Shown here: piece by piece, positions 22,951-32,821 of the stretch
Numbering within the stretch: the first letter of the stretch is position 1
How the letters are laid out: each line of letters opens with the position of its first letter
Assembly (NCBI GenBank): GCA_030268105.1
Contig: BSDZ01000014.1
Location: 201,501 to 265,500 of the forward strand
Length of the DNA: 64,000 nucleotides
Direction: 5' to 3'
Source: Volvox africanus
Taxonomy: Eukaryota > Chlorophyta > Chlorophyceae > Chlamydomonadales > Volvocaceae
Program-made: the position numbers and the translations under genes
Notes under the pieces: generated by a model
Database searches by the model: none
What the model was told of the DNA's origin: nothing
Seen by the model: the letters and a program-made list of their open reading frames with translations, nothing else

Positions 22951-25900
22951 CTATCCGTTAAAAGTTCTGGGGATGTACCCAGGAAACCTTGGGGACTCTG
23001 CAGGAACTCTGGAGGAACCATGACCCCAATGAAGAACCCCCGTGGCATCGCTGCGTCCACGACACTGGGGATGTGGACTGAGGGCGATGGAGGGGGCGGC
23101 CAGAGGGACAGGTGGCGCAGGGGGGCGCCAAGCCAGGGCTGCGGGTTGCACGGGCGCGGCGACCTCTGAGACGGCCGAGGATGGGAGCTGCTGCATGGCG
23201 AGGACGCTCTGGAGTGTGTCCTCAATGCGCTGGAGCTGCGCCTGTTCAATCGTGACTGTCATGGAGGGCGCCGCCGCCCTAGCCAAGAACTGCTGCGCCT
23301 GCACGACGCTGCCAGAGAGATCCCGCGGCACCTGTCCCGCCTGCTGTTCCTCCTGTAACTTGCGGCACATGTCACGGAACAACCCCTGGGGGTCTGTGGA
23401 GATCCGTGATGCCGAGACCTTGCACGCCGCCTGGGTGTGCGGCGTCCGTGCGAGGACATGCAACCTACAAGTCTTGTGCTGATGCGCCTGCCACTGACCT
23501 TCACGGCAGACCACGTCAGCTTTGGCGGCAGCCTCAGTGCTGACACCGCTCCCCGCAGGTGGGGTGGGCGGGCTGCCGCCGCCACCGCCTGCTTTTCCAC
23601 CCTTGCCCTTGGCGGGCGCTAGCACGTGTGCAGGCACCGTGATGATCTTGTTGCGACTGCCGCCACCGCCGCCACTGCCACCGGCGGTGGTGCCACCAGC
23701 ACTGCTGGCAGCTCCACCGCCAGCATTTCCCCACGATCCCCCGCCGCCAGTGCCGCCTGTGCTGCGTGGCAGCAGGCCCTCCGAACCCTTGGCGTTGACC
23801 ATGGCGTTTAGGAACCGCAGAGCTTGCTCCATCGTCAGCGCATTCCATTTGTCCTCCGCGAGAATGTCCTCCTTGCGCCGGACCAGGAAGTCATGCCCCG
23901 CAAGTGCTGCAATCGCAGCGTCGAAGAACCGTTGGGCCTTGCGAACCTCCGGGTACAGCTGGGCGTCCAGCTGGTCAAACTTGTTATTGAAGCCCTGGAC
24001 CGCAAGGTTGGGCTCCACGCCGGTGGGGTAGGCCCACTGGTCGAAGTCCTTTTGCAGGCGTTGCGCATTCGGGAGAACACGCGCCTGCACCTCCTTTAGC
24101 CAGAACGCGATGAGGTCCTGGCCGCCTCTGGCAGCCCGCTGCCCCCGGTACTCCGCATGCACCCCACCGTGTGCGATGTAGTGCGCGTAGTGACGATCCA
24201 CCACGCGGCCCAGCTCCTCAGGAGTGTATGTGCTCCGGAGGGGCGTGTTGACAGGAAGAAAGTCAGAGACCAACTTGCGCAGGACCTCCGAGTAGTCAGC
24301 ACCCTGTCGCTTCTCGTGGGTCAGCGGGTACAGGGCGCATTCAGCATAGCTCAGCGCATGGGACTTAAAGGCCGTGAAACCATCGGATGCCCCGTCGTAG
24401 GCCCGTGCGTAGTCCCTAGCGCCTTTCATAGGTATCCAGTGTGGCGAGATGGGCGCCACGATGCAGCCGGGCTGGCGGGGCTGCGGGTCGCCCACAAGGT
24501 TCACGACGCCAGTGGCATGGGGCGCGGAGCACTCATCAGGCGAGCCCAGAGCCGGGTGGATCGGAGGTGATGGAGTGGAGTGGGGCGGAAGTGGAGCGGG
24601 TGGCTCGCCCGGCGGGTACCCAGGCGGCCCGCGTGGAGGCTGAGGAGGATAGGGCGGGGGCGTGCCCGGGGCATATAAGGCGGAGGCCACCGGCGCGGCA
24701 GGAGCAACCGCCGCCGGACCCGCTGAGGGGGGTGCAGGAGCCGGGTAGCGGGGCGGTCGCGGCTGCAGCGGCGGCCTGCTGGGCTGCAGCGGGGCAGGCG
24801 GCGGGCGCGGCTGCAGCCTGTCCTCCAGGCTCGCATAAAGCTCCTCCCAGCGGACCATCTGCACGGGGCAGCCAAGAAAGCGGGCAACGGCGGGGAGGAA
24901 CGACATGAGATGGGTGGCGGTCCAGACAGGCGGGTCTGCGTCGGAGCTGCCGGGAGCGCACCGCAGCGTGCCCGAGTCTGGTGTCTCCCCTATCTGAGAC
25001 AGGAGAGAGTGCGCTAATATGCCGCGGAGGGAGTACCGGCGCTCTACAGCCATAGCAACATAGTCCACTTGTGCGAGCGACCAAAGCACAGGGGGCGGAA
25101 GCGGGTCTGGCGGGGCAAATGCATCAGTGGTGAAGTGCATTGATTCCCAGCACGGGGCCTCAAGTGGTGCTGGCGCCCTAGGCTGCCGCTGATCCGCCTC
25201 GGCTGGCAGTGGGACAGCTCCCATCTGCGAAGCACCCCCTAAGCCTTGCCTCCCTGATAGGACCCCCTCAGTTCGCACACCCCGCCTAAGTGAGCGCGTT
25301 GGTGGCCCAGACCCTCCCGGTCCATCCCCCAACGCGGAATGATACTCAGTGGCGGGCGTCAGCACTCCATCATCTCCACCGCCCGATGGTACAAAACGGC
25401 GGCCTCGGTGTCCATCATGGTCCCAGGCGGGGTGCTCCGCAGGGGGAGCACCCCAGAAACCGCCCCATGGGTCCCAGCTTGGGGCGTCAGCGCCGCGTGG
25501 GCTCCTGGCATCGCCGCCGCCTGGGTGAGACGGCCGCGTATGCTCGTGTGCCGTAGCCGGCGCAGTGGCCGCTGATGTAGCGGCCGCAGGCGTGTCGGGG
25601 TCTGCAGCCGTGGGCAAGTGCGGGCCCATGGCCGCTGGGGCACCAGTTGCCGCGCCGCCGAGCGCTGCTTCTGCGCCGTCACCGCCACCGCTGCCATGAC
25701 CGCCCGCGGTGACGGCACGGTCGCCCGCCCTGGGGGGGGAAGGTGGCCCCTGGGGCCCAGAGCGAGTATCCTGACCAGCGCTTGCAGACACGCCTCGCCA
25801 CCCACCTTCGGAGAGCACGGGAGAGACGGATCTGCCCGAGGAAGGGGCGCGGCTACCGGGGATGCCAGCTCCCCGCAGCCCCGAGAGGAAAAGGCGCGCC

Positions 25901-26175
25901 GGGGGGCCGTCCAGGCGTGGGCTGGGCGAGGCCTCCGTGTCAGAGCCAGGGCGCCGAAAAGAGATAGATCCCCGTGTTGGTGCTCCGGTCGATGCCGTCC
26001 CGCGGGGAGTGTAGCGGCCGGCTTCCAGACGGGCCCCGGCGGCTAGGGCGTTGCTGCGCCAATGTCCTTGTGTGAGACGCCACTGTCGTGGGTCCGTGGG
26101 TGATGGCTCACGCTCCATGCGTGCGGAGCCGAAACCGTCCTCACTCGTCCGCGCAGATGTCGGTCTCGTGTCCAT
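22951..26175 (-). CDS. Copia A gag-like polyprotein, 1074 aa
   Basis: An uninterrupted 1074-codon frame upstream of, and in the same frame as, Copia A pol, so it is most simply its gag. The first ~550 residues are disordered, Pro/Gly/Ala/Ser-rich. Residues ~590-840 are globular and gag-like (ALTMEQALRFLNAMVNAKGS near the end). A Gly-rich linker follows, then a CREGQWQAHQHKTCRLH segment that is not a canonical CCHC knuckle, then a helical stretch (IEQAQLQRIEDTLQSVLAMQ). Start ATG 26175 is the first in frame. The region is markedly more G/C-rich than pol. Copia gags are usually 250-450 residues, so this is unusually long; a host gene fused or captured beside pol is the alternative. Confidence 0.7.
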   Translation of the reverse strand: MDTRPTSARTSEDGFGSARMEREPSPTDPRQWRLTQGHWRSNALAAGARLEAGRYTPRGTASTGAPTRGSISFRRPGSDTEASPSPRLDGPPARLFLSGLRGAGIPGSRAPSSGRSVSPVLSEGGWRGVSASAGQDTRSGPQGPPSPPRAGDRAVTAGGHGSGGGDGAEAALGGAATGAPAAMGPHLPTAADPDTPAAATSAATAPATAHEHTRPSHPGGGDARSPRGADAPSWDPWGGFWGAPPAEHPAWDHDGHRGRRFVPSGGGDDGVLTPATEYHSALGDGPGGSGPPTRSLRRGVRTEGVLSGRQGLGGASQMGAVPLPAEADQRQPRAPAPLEAPCWESMHFTTDAFAPPDPLPPPVLWSLAQVDYVAMAVERRYSLRGILAHSLLSQIGETPDSGTLRCAPGSSDADPPVWTATHLMSFLPAVARFLGCPVQMVRWEELYASLEDRLQPRPPPAPLQPSRPPLQPRPPRYPAPAPPSAGPAAVAPAAPVASALYAPGTPPPYPPQPPRGPPGYPPGEPPAPLPPHSTPSPPIHPALGSPDECSAPHATGVVNLVGDPQPRQPGCIVAPISPHWIPMKGARDYARAYDGASDGFTAFKSHALSYAECALYPLTHEKRQGADYSEVLRKLVSDFLPVNTPLRSTYTPEELGRVVDRHYAHYIAHGGVHAEYRGQRAARGGQDLIAFWLKEVQARVLPNAQRLQKDFDQWAYPTGVEPNLAVQGFNNKFDQLDAQLYPEVRKAQRFFDAAIAALAGHDFLVRRKEDILAEDKWNALTMEQALRFLNAMVNAKGSEGLLPRSTGGTGGGGSWGNAGGGAASSAGGTTAGGSGGGGGSRNKIITVPAHVLAPAKGKGGKAGGGGGSPPTPPAGSGVSTEAAAKADVVCREGQWQAHQHKTCRLHVLARTPHTQAACKVSASRISTDPQGLFRDMCRKLQEEQQAGQVPRDLSGSVVQAQQFLARAAAPSMTVTIEQAQLQRIEDTLQSVLAMQQLPSSAVSEVAAPVQPAALAWRPPAPPVPLAAPSIALSPHPQCRGRSDATGVLHWGHGSSRVPAESPRFPGYIPRTFNG

Positions 26176-26979
26176 GAGCGGGGAACTTCGTTACTAGGTG
26201 TTGAAGAAAAGAATTCCTCGGGATGATGACCCAAGGTTAGCGACACCGTAGAGGCGCGCTTGCCGTCGCGGCGATGAGACTGGCCAAGTCCCTTGATATC
26301 GGAAGCACCCGGAGGCGTCACGCGCTCCTACCGTCGCGGTGTAGATGCTGTCCGAAGAAAGAAGCGGAATGTGTAGATCTGCAGCTCCACACAAACGCCT
26401 GAAGCCCGAGCCCGTTCGCGTGAGGACACGATGGCTTGGCTTCGCCTGGTAGTGGGTGTATGTGAGGCTGGCGCAGCAGTGTGCTAGCTGTAGCTCGGGC
26501 AACTACACTAGACACTGGCCTCACAGCCCGGCCCTGAGGCGAGACTGCGCTACCTGTTCCTAGCTCTGTCGGTGAAGGGGCGTCGCGCCGCGCAGTCACC
26601 TACTCCTCCAAGCTCCGTCGCGGAGTTCTATTGGCAGCTAATCAGGGTGATCAGTCCTGATAGTGCCTTTATTAGGCTGATCTATTGGCGGCCTGGGCAG
26701 ATGTGCGGAATGTGAACTACTGTAAGAGTCTGTATATATTATTGTTACAATGGCTCAATTCTGAACAGTCTATATTGTGACCAGGCGAAGCGCTTCCAAC
26801 GGGAAGTCTTCGCCTTAGGTAACAGCAAGAGATCACTGAAACGTACGGCTCTTGGATCCAGCAACCACCAACTGTCATTCATGCGAATCAGCAGCTGTCG
26901 GAACTGTCGTTTCCTAACCGCTCTTTAACCAGAATTGTCACGCCGTCATCGGTGCATGACAAGGGAGCAAGGTAGGTAG
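26176..26979 (-). other. Leader / possible 5' LTR of Copia A, plus spacer
   Basis: It lies 5' of gag. The stretch 26600-26870 has A/T-rich, promoter-like sequence (TGTATATATTATTG near 26731). No terminal TG...CA repeat matching the far side of the element was found, so LTR limits are not called. Short ORFs on the minus strand here are without motifs. Confidence 0.35.
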
Positions 26980-27570
26980 GTGGTGAGGGAGAGGGATATG
27001 GTTGTGTGGGTGGGTGGGGAAAAGAGACGTGGTACTGCTGTTGAGAGGCATAAAGGCAAGGAGGGAGGAGGAAGAAAACGAGGGAGGGAGGAAAGAAGTG
27101 GCAAAAGGATGGGGGCAAGGGAGGCTTCACGCGGCTTCCCTTCCTCTGTAACGTCGCCTCTTCCTCCCTCATTCCCTTCGTTCTTTGCTCCCTCCCTCCA
27201 TCCCTCCCTCTTCCATTGCTCTCTCCCTCCCTCCCCTCCCTGCCTCCTTCCTTGCCTCCGTCCGTCCGTCCGTCCGTTTGTATGTCCGTGCCTCGCAACG
27301 TCCCTCCATCCCTCCATGCATCCTTCCATCCCTCGTTCCCTCCTTCCCTCCGTCCCTCCCTCCTTCCCTCCCTCCCTCCGTCCCTCGCTACGTCTGTCTC
27401 TTCATCTGTCCCTCCTTGCTCCCGTCTCTTTTGCTCCCCCTCTCGCTCTCAATTCCTCCTTCCCATCCTTCCTCCCTAGCCACCCATCCATCGTCCACCA
27501 CCTCCTTCCTTGCTACCCTACTGCCCTACCTGAGCACCTTCCTCCCTACCCTCTTTTATCTGCGGACTAG
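26980..27570. repeat. Pyrimidine-rich low-complexity tract (CCTCCCT/CCGT)n
   Basis: 27130-27540 is nearly pure C/T on the plus strand with irregular CCTCCCTCC, CCGTCCGTCC and CCATCCCTCC units; 26980-27115 is the opposite, G/A-rich. Long ORFs in all frames result from the low complexity and are not taken as genes. Confidence 0.9.
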
Positions 27571-28810
27571 GTTTCCATTCAGCGCCTGGTGTCCATTTTA
27601 GCTGGGGCGCTGCTGAGGGTAGAGGAGAGCTGATCCGGGCATGGATGAGGGGACAGCCTAAAGGAGGGAGAGGGACAATTTAAACCAATATCCTGTCTCT
27701 CGTCCCCTCTATCATCCCCCCCCTGCCCAGGCTACCACCCTCCATTGCTCCCTCCCTCGCTTCGTTCAGTACCTCGTCTAATGGCCTGCCTTATTCATTA
27801 GGGCTATCCACGCCACCGTTTAGAGTTCCTATGCCCTCCTGTTCACCCCTAACCTTGCAGCCAGCACTATGGGGCCTGCATGCTACTGCCCCTGGTGTGC
27901 GCGGGCTGGTGGGAGCCATTCTTGGCCCCGGTCCGCACCTCTTGACTTCCTCTGTCCTCTACTTGAGTTGCGCGGTTCCCATGGGAACACTGCTGCCCCA
28001 CCCCTTGCTCGTACTTCTGTGCCGTACTTCTCTTCCCTTTTATAAATCCCTCCTTTTTTCCGAATTTGTGTTTCGCTTCCTTCTTTTTTACTTTTCCTCT
28101 TAATTTCAGCTGCACAGTTTCCTGGGGTGCATCATTTCTTCCTGCCACGGCCTCGTGTAGCTTCGCGCAACCTTGCATTTCGGCTACTAAAGCGCGTTCT
28201 TGCTGACTGCATGTGCACATCTTTGCTGTTTGCTTCGGTTCCGCCGCTGCCGCCATAGGTGAGTTCGTTTGGTTGGTTCGCGCTTCGTTTGGTTGGTTCG
28301 CGCGCGCGGTTGTCGTGCTAGCCCGGGTCGGGTTGGTGGGTCGGTCGGGTCAAGGCGCGTTAGTTTGGTGCTATTCAGGGGGGTTGGGAGGAGCACGCGC
28401 ATGATAGCAACCAGTGATCAGCTCAGCTTTCCTTTCCTTTTTTTCCGCGCTTTTCTTTCGCCGCCAGCAGCAAGGCCGATAGTTTACTTTATGACGGTTT
28501 CGATTGAGTTTTTCCTGCATTTCTTCGCGGCCTTGGCGACAACCTAGTTTACGTTTTTTTGGGTCTCCGCGTTGGCAGCAGCCTTGGACGATGACAGCAA
28601 TCAGTCATTCTTGACGGTTAGTCCTGGCCTCGTCAGCGATTATTACCAGCGTTTCGATGTTCGTCTCCCTCGCATTCGTTCGCCTGCCCTCCACCCGCGT
28701 ACTTGCCAAGCATCATGGCCACAATCGTCCTTAGACATGAAGGCGTGAAACTTGCATTTCGTCTGCCTGTGTTATGTATGCAGCGTGTGCGAACGCGGCA
28801 CGTTCTGGAT

Positions 28811-28860
28811 AGGAATACGGCTTTTGGGGGACTCCTGTCCAGATGGGTTCAACAACCGAT
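28811..28860 (+). repeat. Transposon-like scrap, plus copy
   Basis: Reads WIGIRLLGDSCPDGFNN on the plus strand. The partner at 30031-30078 reads HPRIRRLGDCCPERVQQF on the minus strand. Both DNA and peptide align (GAATACGGC, GGGGACT, CTGTCCAGA), so they are inverted copies of one element. Confidence 0.65.
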
Positions 28861-29826
28861 CAAGTGCCTGCCTGAATTCGGCCCATGCGATGCACCTAGG
28901 AATGTGTGCTGGAAGGGGGTTTCCTCCTGGACTGCGGGTTTTACAGCGATTGAAGCTCTGCAGCTCCCCAATCCACATGCTTGACTATTTGTGTGGTGAG
29001 CTTATCATGTCGAGGCTAATTAGGAAGGGAGGGGGCTGATGGATGGGGGTGGGAGAGGAGGGAGGGAGAGAGGGCCAGATGCAGGGAGAAGGGCAGAAAG
29101 GGAGGGCGGTTCGATATTTCAAAAATCAAAGGCTTGGCGGTATACGCACAGTGTGTAGTCAGCAGGGGTTGGGATTTCCATACGGGCCATATGTTATGCT
29201 AGGTAAACCGTGCAAGGTTGGACTCAGAGAAAACGCCTATTCCGGTTGCCTCAGAATGATGAAGGCAGTTTACTGGAGGAATGTACGGGACGTCAGGTGT
29301 CAGCGTCTCGTAGCCATTTTCAAGTGCAGTGCTGCCCGCAGCTGTGTCATGGGTATGGACAGCTGGGCACATATAAGGGATGAAGCGACCTGGCAAACAC
29401 CTATGCAAGCAAACGTCATGCTACCTCTGATGTGTGCCAGATTGAATTTCAGGGAGGCTGTCGGGGAACGCAGGGGAACTTGTGTGTTTTGCTTGCTTTA
29501 TCTGCGGACCAGTGACGGTGAGCTATGTTGTATGTAGCATGGTATTATGGCACCAGTGGAGGCATCCCATTGCTGCCCTGAATTCGGTCGAAGCATCTTG
29601 TGTGGTGGTGCCAATTTTAAGACGAACAAGTCCCAGCTGGGAGACCTGGGATGTCCCTTGACTAGTGCCAGGCCTGGCCATATGTAACCACAAAGCTGTA
29701 TACACTATACACTCATACACCTGCACAGGCAGAGTAGTTCATGTAGGTGGTTGATGATAGGATAACTGAGCCGGCCCAAGAGTATGTAAATTGCCGTTCG
29801 CGCCTAATGCAAGTCATGATATATAG

Positions 29827-30108
29827 CTATTTATACTTGATGGCCATAAACTCATCAACGCTATGGGTCCAGATAAGAAGAGTTACAGGTGTGCACGGCT
29901 TCCAATCAGCCCACTCAAAGTCAGCTACCTTGAGACAAGCTACTGTCCACATATATCTGATGCAAGCTAGGAAAGAGTTGTTCGACCTCCACCCAAACAC
30001 AGTCACTGACGCTCGGCCCACCCATAGCTGGAATTGCTGAACCCGTTCTGGACAGCAGTCCCCTAAACGCCGTATTCGTGGATGAGCGTTCTTCCCTTCA
30101 GTGTACAT
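29827..30108 (-). pseudogene. Transposon-like ORF fragment, minus copy
   Basis: 94-codon minus-strand frame with HPRIRRLGDCCPERVQQF, then Trp-rich FLACIRYMWTVACLKVADFE and WADWKPCTPVTLLIW. Its first part recurs inverted at 28811-28860. A repeated, Trp-rich ORF fragment suggests a transposon product, but the family is not recognised. Confidence 0.45.
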
Positions 30109-30783
30109 GCAGCATGGAACTTACATATTTTCGTTTATGCATTGCTGGATGGAGAGCATCTCTGGATGCGGCACATAAACCTTAAGCTCCTGTTTTGCTT
30201 ATGTTCTTCATTCAGTAACTAATACACATGAGACTCAGGCATGCTTTGCATTGTTGAGAATGCGCTTTCTAGAGGTCTGAAGTCCAGATAAATCAAAGTC
30301 ATTATCCTCGCAACCTCGTTTGCCGAAACAATGTTTTATTATAAAACATATATGCTTGCATTTATCTTGATCCGAGCTGTGAGGTCGCAGGTCCCATTAT
30401 TGGCGGTTAATTTGTATAACCGATTTAAACTGCCGAGTTCCATACCCCGGCCCCTTATCGCCAGATGAATGCATACAATATCCCTTTCCCAAAATGAGGA
30501 GAAAACGCGGCCAAAGCCGCAAATGGTAACATTATATCTAAAATTTCTCCGTTCAAGACCAAAAAATCACATGTCGAAACAATGGCTAGAATCATGACAT
30601 GCGACAAACCTCTTATCATCCGGTTCTTAGCCTGATGTTTCAACCAAGTAATACGAACTCCCACTATAATGGCATACCATCGAATACCATCTGATGATTC
30701 CTTTCCAGTCTCAAATCCTTTCCAGGCAGTCAAGTGACACACTTCAAAATCACAGGTGCATGTTATTCACGATAGATATGTAC

Positions 30784-32654
30784 TTAGGAAGATTGCGTAT
30801 GCGCCCTTAAGACATTCACTACAGACTTAAACGCAAACCATTCTGGAATATCCTCCCCGCCACGAAGCATCTGCCTGAACTTTGTGCCGCTCAGCTTGCG
30901 TACATGGAGGCCTTCCTTTTTTGCAATATCTGCAGTGACATAACCTCGCTCTTCTGTGTAGACGACATCCGCGCTTGGTACAGTTTGCATGCCAAGCTCT
31001 GCTGCATACTTATTCGCGAAGTCTTGTGCGTCATAAAGGCCATAGAAGTCTTCACCTGCAAGCGAGCAGATTGAACGGCAAAACCCAGCACCATTGCTCC
31101 CAGTTCCGCCAGGGTACATCTCACCATACCTGAATGGAATGGTGCAAGTGCTCGTGGTCGTAGGTGCTTCATACAAACGCATGCGTAACCTTATCAAATG
31201 CAACGTGATCCGTGAGTGTTTCAGGCAGAACCATTCCGTAGAGCAGGCGATGTATGCTCCAATCTGGTTCATTTATAGACCTAAGAAAATGCGTAACCAA
31301 CCTGTTAAACAACTCTTAGAGCCAGCCATATCGCGGCCCACAATGAAATGCGTGCAGCCGTAATTCTTTCGTATCAACATATGTTGAATGGCCTCACGCG
31401 GCCCAGCCATATGCATGCTATATGGCAGATACGCCCAGAAAATTGCAGGGTTCTGGAGCTCTGCCTTTAGCACCTCATACGTATGGTAGCGCACAATTCC
31501 AGGGATATCATCATCCTGTAAAATCCGTTCAGGGGAGCAAAGTGTCAGAATAAATTAACGAAACGTGTACGTGGTCCTAATCACCATACCTGCGTCGGTC
31601 CCACAGTGGGGTGTACCAAACAGACAGCGCCAGGGCGCACATTTGGAGCGTGCAAAGCCCTTGTGAAGAGCTCATAATGTGCGCGATGAACTGGGTTCCG
31701 GCACTGAAATACGACCACGTCTTGATCTGCGGGCAGCATAGCACGGACCACCCGTGGTGTGGCACAAGGAAACTCCCTGCAATAGGAAAAAACGTCATTG
31801 CAAGCCGAAGGAACATGGGCACAAAGAAGATGGCTCGATAGGTCGCTTACCGCTTCGGGAGTTCCAGCCCCCAAACTTTGCCACCCAGGTAATATTTGCC
31901 GCGTTCCATTGACACCATCTGAACGCCTGGGTGCTCCAGGGAAGACGTCCGGTAACACTCCTTCGTCTCCCTCGCTTTATTTGGCACCCATTTACTCTCA
32001 ACTTCAAGTACTCCGATGTCTTGGCCTTTATACTTCAGAAGCATCTAAAATTGCATTCAAAACCTACGGTTATGAACAAGTGCAAACCTCTGCGTAGCCA
32101 GAGTTGTTAGAATGTCTCATACCCGATCGCCCTCCTTGATCCGCTCATTGTTCGTATCAAACACGACTGGAAGGCCGAAAATTAAGTTGTTCGCGGGCAA
32201 CCTGCAGGATACTCATTTGAACATCACAACAGCAGCGATCAATGCGGCAACCAACATCTGGAACCAACCTCATATTAGCTACGACTTGTTCGTAGACGTC
32301 GCGATTCATAAAGCCTTTAAGCGGGGAAAATCCGCCAACCGAAAGGAGCTCTACGTCGCAAGCATTCCGATCACTGCACTCTTGAGTGTATTTGCATGAC
32401 TTTACCAGGTCCATCTTTTCATGAGAGCCTGGAACTAATAAGTCCACGAGCTCGCCACCATGCGGTAAAATCCGACCAGTTCCATCCCTGATGCCCCAAT
32501 CAAGGCGCTGTCAGCGCATATATCCTAGCAACATATATATGCCAGTTAAGTTAACTTACGCTTGAAATGCTGGGTGTGCAGAGTACAGCCGATGAGAATA
32601 AGCAGCACACTTTCCAAGTAACCCTTGAAAGCGCTGAGCACAAAGCTGCAACAT
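30784..32654 (-). CDS. ATPS: ATP sulfurylase (sulfate adenylyltransferase), 7 exons
   Basis: Activates sulfate: ATP + sulfate to adenosine 5'-phosphosulfate + PPi, the first step of sulfate assimilation. Exons 32654-32560, 32487-32269, 32201-32123, 32044-31851, 31776-31590, 31515-31302 and 31055-30784 join in consistent phase into 419 residues plus stop. Landmarks in order: [45 protein letters not shown], the nucleotide-binding [46 protein letters not shown], and [20 protein letters not shown]. No APS-kinase domain follows, so it is the monofunctional form of usual length. ATG 32654 gives a short leader with basic residues before the conserved start; an organelle signal is possible, but an upstream exon cannot be excluded. 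Intron sizes are 67-246 bp. Confidence 0.96.
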
Positions 32655-32807
32655 GTTAAACTGCTTTCTTAGCTGGATCCTTACACAAGTAATGAGTAAC
32701 TAACACATGTAAACGTTAGCTCACAAGCAAGTATAGCAGGCCTTGTGCCAGGAAGTTGCAAGTCCGTCGGGCCGAGCAACAGGCCGGATCAACAGGCGCC
32801 TGTACTG

Positions 32808-32821
32808 TAGGGTTTAGGGTT
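32808..32821 (-). promoter_or_regulatory. Telo-box upstream of ATP sulfurylase
   Basis: The minus strand reads AACCCTAAACCCTA about 155 bp upstream of the ATPS start codon. Known: AAACCCTAA telo-boxes are promoter motifs in plants and match TTTAGGG telomere repeats. Two partial repeats only, so it could be chance. Confidence 0.4.

Larger units (their letters stand above)
27571..30783. other. Low-complexity and transposon scraps, no resolved gene
   Basis: Includes a short tandem TTCG(T)TTGGTTGG block (28264-28310), a G-rich tract (29030-29105) and two inversely oriented copies of a transposon-like peptide (28811-28860 and 30031-30078, listed separately). 30100-30783 is A/T-rich and probably 3' flank of ATP sulfurylase. 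Confidence 0.4.

Noticed and set aside
24157..26046. Long plus-strand ORFs across 23.0-26.0 kb
   Set aside because: They are antisense to the 1074-codon gag frame and arise from its high G/C content; no motifs.
26946..27601. Overlapping ORFs on both strands in the C/T tract
   Set aside because: All frames are open because the DNA is simple-sequence CCTCCCT; translations are Ser/Pro/Leu runs.
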